This document shows, in pieces, positions 57,236 through 64,000 of a DNA stretch of 64,000 nucleotides. Below the pieces are notes generated by a model. It was not told the origin of the DNA and made no database searches. It saw nothing but the letters and a program-made list of their open reading frames with translations. Within the stretch, counting starts at the first letter, position 1, and each line of letters begins with the position of its first letter. This stretch comes from Paragonimus westermani (taxonomy: Eukaryota > Platyhelminthes > Trematoda > Plagiorchiida > Troglotrematidae). Both the position numbers and the translations under genes were made by a program. The stretch lies in assembly GCA_008508345.1 (NCBI GenBank), contig QNGE01000738.1:14257-78256 (forward strand), read 5' to 3'.

Positions 57236-60200
57236 CACCCACCATAGAAAGATAAACGTACCAAACGAGCTTTAAAGAATCCAACAGCCTGCGAATGTTT
57301 TGCTACTTTGGTTTCTATGCTCCAGTTTTAGCGTTGGTTAATGATCGATTCAGAATAAACACATATAGTCCATTAGTTTGTTGCGTTGTCCGCCATTTTC
57401 GTTTTTCTTAAATCAAATATGATCCATCGACAGAAACCTTAAGGAATGTCAGTGTTGCTCACTAAGTTCATACTAACAGACAACTGTGGAATACGCGCTC
57501 ATTTAGTGGAACGTAGATACACAGAAACATCGTGATACATAAACATAGTGATCTAACCTATTCTTGTTGATTAATTGATTTGATGCCCAGTACTGTTTGC
57601 TGCGGTTTGTACCACAGTGCTTACCGAAGGGTATTCCCTATCTAAACCTCAATAGAAACGAGTTTCACTACTACACCGTCTTCCTGCTCACTTCTGCACG
57701 TGACCAGTTCACTTACCAAAGCAAGTTTTCCGGTATACAGCTTCTAACTTTTACTTCTTGTTCTCCACTTCAGCTATTTGGAGACTTACTGAACAACGAT
57801 CATCCGCATGTATTTTCAGTCACAAAATGCTACCGACCAAGATGAACAGCTTGATGAAGCCTGTTCTTAGTGGATTGTTAGCGTACACCAAATGAACCTG
57901 AGATGAGTAATGCTGAAGACGTAGGAAACAGTATTCCACAAGAAGTGCTATAAACTAAACGTTTGCAAACAAGAGCTGAATGTTTGGTTTCAAAGATCTG
58001 AAGTTTGAACGCTAGGTAGTCTAACTGTGGTTACCACATATTCCATGGTAGTATCTTCTTCAGACAAAAAAGTACATTATTGAACTGGATCTGTTCGTCT
58101 GACAAAAACACTGGCTTCCACAATGCGTTCTGATTTCAAGTTCTCACAGCATCAACTCAGTGTGTTTAAAGTTTCGTAAAATAGAAACTTAAAAATATTT
58201 GCCAATTTTTGCAATTTCTGCAACTAAATATGTATGTCTTACACCTCTGGAAGGATTTCCTAAACGGATTGGAAGGTGCACAATCACAGCAGCTGAAGGA
58301 CGCATTTAGTGCTTTTGAGTGAAACTACCTTCTGTTCCATTCAACCTTAGGCCCGTTGTCAGAATTTTTGCGTTTTTCCTCTTCATTATACGTTAAAACG
58401 TGTGTCAAAACTTCACTTAAAATTACACATTCGTTTGAAAAGTATTCACGCAAAATGCATTTGATTCCTTACTGAATTTTAGAAGGTAGTTTAAATCTTC
58501 CAAAATCAAAGGTGTTGCAAAATTGTTAAAGTCCGATTTTGTGAAACTGATAATTCCCTCAGAATAGCAGGCAATTCATCAAGAATGTTCAATCAAGACA
58601 AATGACATCCATAAATTAAAAGCAGGTGACTAGAGTTTAACGGCTTCAGGCTATGAAAATTTTCACCTTATGACATTAATATAACTTGTGTGCCATTAAC
58701 TAACACGGTTCCACTGATGTTGATTACGGTCACTGGTCACATTTGGGACGGGTATATATATATACATATATTTATTTGTTATATGTATATTTGTTATTGC
58801 CAACAACGGAAGAAATGAGAAATATTATTCGTGACACTATGGACTCATCGGAGTGAATGTTTTGCCCGAGACACACCCTATCCCACCCTGACCGTACCAG
58901 ACACATTAGTTATTAATTCAGTTCAAACTGTGGAACGGCCAATCAACTCATTTTGTGAAGGTGTGTTCGAGTAGAACTGAGCAGAAAGCCGACAGGAAGG
59001 CAACAGTCACAAAACAGTTTGCTAGAGATAAACAAATTCACACACATCTAATCAATGAAGCATTTGTTGATAGGGTTTTGGAAGCGCTGACCTCAGTTGA
59101 GCGATTGTACTGTTTTCCGTGGCTACTGTGGTGTGCTCTGACAGTTTCAGCTATCATGATAGTGTGAAGGTCGGTAGGCGATGTCATTAGACACAGCTGA
59201 TTTCGCATTTGGATGCACTGATAAGCAATGTTCGACTGTGATTTATGCACCCGAACTGTGTGATGAACCCACACTAAAACAATGAGACCAGTCGATACAC
59301 AAGGAAACATTATCAGAGTGAAAACACACTGAGAAGGCGGAAGCGAGAAGAAGGCCGAAATGTCCTAACAACCATAATATAGAGCTCAGAAAATGAAACA
59401 TGAGGGATAAATACAACTTGCTGCCTGTTAACTCACCGACGTTAACGACTTACTCTCTTGTGAGTAATTGTCGTTTGACCAATTTGTGCGAGTTCGTCGT
59501 GCTTGATGATATTGAGGGTTACGTTGTGTCAAGAGGAGTGTTGTGCATCTCATCTGGTTTGTTTCATAGAAATTATAAACAGCTGATATTCTAAAGAAAT
59601 AGAATTGTTGCAGAATTTAGTCTAATGTGCAATTGCGTCTTAAACATAGGTTATTCAAAACAGTGCTGTGTCTTCAAACTGGTCGGTGAGGTAGAAATTT
59701 ATCTTTTCTGCGTTGTACTTTCAACCTTCTTTCATGTTGATGGTGACACATTGACACAAGGGAACTTCACGGTAGCTACTTTTATGAAAAATGACATAAA
59801 ATTTTACACTCATTATCACTAGTATCGTTGAGACATGTTTGGAGCTTTGTTGACAAGAAGATGGTACAAACCACGGGAGTACGTACAGTGACCAGGTCAA
59901 ATATCCTTACGATGTGCTCTGATATTCTGTGAACCGCCCAAATGACGAGATAGTAAGTAACTTAGAAGTTTGTCAGTTCAAGTAACCCTGATTCAACAGT
60001 AAAACTAACACTGCTATGAGGTTTATTAAATGGAAGGAAATATCGTCAACGTAAAGCCCATTGAATCCTCACGGTTTACATCAGCAGAACAGCTAACCAC
60101 GTGCAAGTTTTGCCGTGAAGACGCACGCACATAGAAAGCCCAGTCATTATTCCGTTACTAGCTCACAGTGCGAAAGCAACTAAGCAGATTTCTTCTAATG

Positions 60201-63200
60201 CTAAGCCTATGATCACGTTAGACGTCTGCGTTCTTGTTCAGTGGGATATTCGGAAAAATAGAAAGAATATTTCTTCTTCTGTTGTGTTGAGAGTTTGTGA
60301 AACACCGACAGGTTTGAATCAGTCGCGCAAACTGTCTACAGCCAACTTTTTCCCGTTTGGTTTCAACAGCTGGCCCAGACAGCTTCCAAGCCTATGCTTG
60401 CTGCGGTGAATTATTCAAGGTTAAAAATGAATGCCATGAAACGTCGTTCATACGAGCTTTAAAAAGCTCATGTGGTGTTGGGAAAGTCTTATGTTTAGAA
60501 CGTAATCTTCCAGACACACGAGATATAGGGAGCGCGACCATTTGGCAGGATATGAGAAATTGTCTCATCCCCGAGTTTTCAAAAGCCATTAGTTTCATTT
60601 AAGTAAAAGATGGTGAGAACCCAGATGCGGACGGGAAAACTTGCCAAACGAAATAACCCTGGCATCTTGTGTATTCCACGGTCTCTAGTGAGTTGTTTGT
60701 CAACCAAAGTTGAAATAACCCATGATATTGAATTAATGGGACATCACAAGCCAAGATGATCTAAGCTGCTGATGCTGCCGCAATATCTTCGGATTAACCA
60801 ACTCATCTCGAGTTATTGAGGTTTGACTAATACTATCTCGAAGAATACTTACTCCACGTAGTAAGTGAATAGATTGTGGATAACGTCTGTCAAATTACAC
60901 TATCAGTGGAAAGCCAAGGGTACGGTATAATCATATCAGCTGTCAAAGTATTTAGCTTTGAGACTCTATCAACTTGATCGGAAAATGATCTCGATCATTA
61001 GCATGGCTGATAAATTAGCGCCATATGGTGTTTGCACCACGATGACATTGTAGATATTTCCGTTGTGCTTCCAAAACCTGTAGACTCTGCTGACCACTGA
61101 GCATACCACTTTCTTCTCAGGGTTCTTTGGCTTTTAGCAATGGCTTGCGACCCTGTGCTCTGTTTAAATGAGCTTGGTAAAACTGGACATATCAGTTCCG
61201 TGGCTCTTGTACTACTTGAGCTCTGGGTAAAAAGCTTTGCAGTAGGACATTTTAATCTTCCTACCTGTGGTCAAACGAATGTTTTTGATTATTGGTACTC
61301 TAGCTAGGCGTTCGGATTTTAAGTTTCCTTGACGAAATTTATCCCCTCACTTTTCTCACCATCCCGTCTGCCGAATGCCAGCTATATGTAACTGGTTTTT
61401 CTGTTATAGGGAAGTTCAGCTGATGCGCGACTTGTTCACACCTTCCAACATGGATGGCCGCATTCCATCTCAGGTTTCCAAAATGCACGGATCGGCACTC
61501 CACAAACTGTTTTGTCCTTATGTGGACTCAACAAGCAAAGACAGTTTGAATGGGAAATCGAACCGGCAGCGTGATGATTACGAGATGAATCGCAAATTCA
61601 CTCGGTCAACTGTCCTGTGAGCGTCGTTTGTGATAACACAGTTTACGTGCAATTGATTTGTCACTATGTTTCGCACCATCACTTTGAGCGGACACTTTGG
61701 ATTGTCAGTTAGCACTGATTGCTTACGCGGACACTCGAACTTTCTCTATGACGCTTATTGATGCGCACTGTCCATAACCTACTACTTTCTTATTGGGACC
61801 CATCAGCTGCAGATAATCTGCACGGAGAGTGAACCAGTGGATTTTCGTGCGAAGTACAAGTTGCACATCTGTTACCTCCAAATTCTCTTCCACAGGTGAC
61901 GTTTGTGGGATTAGTGGCCCAGCAGGTAAGAGCTTGAGAGTCAGCATCCAAAAATATTCTGAACTGTCCAAGGTATCTACAGAATGAGGGACGCATTAAT
62001 TGTGGTGAACTCTTGTTAAGCACATAAAGGATCCGGGACGACATAACCGGACTAACTTAATGTGCCCTTCAAACGCATACTGGCAAATTACTAACAGAAG
62101 TCTGTTAGCCATGAAGCTGACTACGTCTATTCAACTCACGGGTTGTTTACAAGCGAAACCTCGAGAAATAATCCCCCCCACGTGAATGAAACTATCCAAT
62201 GGATCCAAACTGTCGGAACTGAAAGCATGGTGTACAGACTCACCAGTTACATATTGTAAGCAATGATTATCCTGCAACTTACGAAAAATCAATGGTAAAA
62301 AGCACACGGATCGCAGAGTTTGCCACTTCTACTGACAAGTAATCATCTATTTGTTTAGTGAATGGTTTACACCACTCATAAGTGATTTAAAACGTTCACA
62401 AATCTTCCAATTAGAATGCTGAAGAAACTATGTAGTGAAAAATAAACTGGTTGACTGAACATTTGTATCAACATAAATGGGACTTGTAAGGTCTTATGGT
62501 TAGTGGAGATTCCAAATACCAGCAACCTAGAAGATTCCATCGATCACTCGATGATTATATTGAACGTATTTGTACAAGTATCTTTCTTAAATGAGTTATT
62601 TCATAGAACAATCCCGTCAACAGAATTAATCAGAGTTAGGTGAAAAACGAGGTGATCCATCGGTTTGTTTAATTCGTTAATTCTGTTACTAGTTAGTTTG
62701 TTCCGAGCATAACTTACTGGCATATACCTCACAAGGAACCTTAAGGAGTTGACCTAGCTCGGTACTAACAGGTCTGTACTTCCGACCAGGAAATGACTAG
62801 GAAATGCGAATGATAAAAGCACAAAACTTTGCTTAACTTCAAACTCGTACGAAATGAAATGAACAGAATGTCCGGCTAGGTACTTTATCTAACCAAGCGG
62901 TTTAAACAACTTAAAAAACGCTCCTTGAAATTGAAAAGGCTAAACATGGAATGAAATACACTAATGTCACCACATCATCGTCTGGAATCAATTCGTTGCG
63001 AACTAAACACAACGGGATATAACGCTGTTTCGTGAAATTGAAGGTGTGCTGAAAATCCGTCTTCGTTGTGACCTGTTGAACCAATCATCAGTGGTTTACC
63101 TTAATTTTCCAATTCACTCTATTCTATCTAGTTACGGGTGACCTTTTCAATGGCTACAAAATTCGCCGTTATCAGACCATTCTGATTATTACTGCTTCCA

Positions 63201-64000
63201 TTAAAGGAAGACTTTAGTTGGTTGCTTCTAGTAACCACCAACTTCACAAACACTTACTGTTAAGTCTGTTGGCGGATACAGATTTATCAGTGAATTTTGG
63301 GTCTCCCAAATGACTAAAACTTGTGTACAAGTGCACATCAACGAGGAAAGTTGGACAGTACATCCGGCGTATAATTATAACACAATTGCCTTAGACTGCA
63401 CCCTGTAAGAAGGAGGTTTCTGTTAGCCTGACCACATCCTGGAAAATGGCGTTTGGCTTTCGACATCTGGTATAATTGATAGTAAGTATTCAGTCGACAG
63501 AGGAGTTTTATGTTCTGGTGCTACGCTGCTCCTTCGTGAACGTATTTCATTTCGCTGCAAACACTGTTAAGCGTTTCTCAATATTCACTTGCAAATGTGA
63601 GCTGATTCTATTTCCTCGAAGTTATTCATCTACCTTTGATCGAAGTCGTGATATTTATCGTACGAAGTTTCGTATATCTGAGTGAGCTGTTTTTGCGAAA
63701 CTAAGTGGGATGAATCGACATTGGTATGTTTCAGAGTTCTCTCTCAGTAACATGCAGTGTCGTGCAAGATTAGCTAACTTCTTCGAAATTATGATTCGGA
63801 TGTTGCTATTTTTCGTTCTGACATACATCAATAGAGAAATTAGAATAGAGTATATGAGTTAGTACAAGTGGGTTTTCAAATCTAGACCGGAAGAGTATAT
63901 TCACTACAAAGTCATACCGCTGGTATGAGTCCAGAATGCAAGTACAGTTGAATCCGTTTTGAAACTGATGATGTTTTGAAACTGGTGTACATTGTGCGAA
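57236..64000. other. Intergenic, no gene recognised
   Basis: No domain was recognised in 6.8 kb. The frame 61375-61620 (+) is preceded by a good splice-acceptor-like TTTTTCTGTTATAG (ending 61410) and ends with TGA after 70 hydrophilic residues, so it could be a terminal exon. Frames 60357-60602 (+) and 61723-61971 (-) are similar in length and equally unproven. An imperfect AT-rich tract lies at 58752-58791. No SINE copy was recognised. Confidence 0.35.

Noticed and set aside
59180..59240. Possible SINE family B 5' extension on the minus strand
   Set aside because: Only about 15 bases resemble the family (AAATGCGAAAT), too little to separate from chance.

Overview
The window looks like gene-poor, transposon-rich nuclear DNA of a metazoan. 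A digenean fluke (Platyhelminthes) is most likely. This is inferred from the mix of RTE and CR1/Jockey non-LTR elements, Penelope-like elements, BEL/Pao elements and tRNA-derived SINEs, from the moderate GC content, and from a spliced animal-type nucleotide-sugar transporter. There are no bacterial-style operons, rRNA genes, CRISPR arrays or convincing functional tRNA genes.

Layout. The only clear host gene is at 365-1812 (+): two exons of a Golgi nucleotide-sugar transporter (SLC35A family, closest to UDP-galactose translocators), with its 5' end missing. A decayed RTE retrotransposon lies at 4480-6750 (+); its last ~702 bp are present twice in tandem with no difference I can see. From 9.2 to 16 kb there are a tRNA-derived SINE, a broken Penelope-like element on the minus strand (9600-10745) and a second on the plus strand (12560-14570), followed by SINE copies to 20.3 kb. 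From 20 to 34 kb I see mostly anonymous sequence with SINEs, including a head-to-head pair at 27375-27820. At 34.9-36.5 kb a third Penelope-like element lies between inverted copies of a ~100-bp repeat with a hammerhead-ribozyme-like core. A CR1/Jockey fragment (36955-37900) follows. A nearly full-length but mutated BEL/Pao LTR element (38031-43318, +) has recognisable LTRs, gag, protease, RT, RNase H and integrase. A second, more decayed BEL/Pao copy runs the opposite way (57235 down to about 52700). A clearer hammerhead-like core is at 45413-45470. The last 6.8 kb holds nothing I can name.

How it works together. Nothing here forms a pathway. The transporter is the only likely functional gene; every mobile element with a readable protein carries stops, frameshifts or lost catalytic residues and is probably dead. 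The most interesting material is non-coding: hammerhead-like cores near Penelope-like remains, a 78-nt tRNA-like module kept at constant length in four SINE copies, and palindromic SINE pairs. I found no convincing new protein-coding system.
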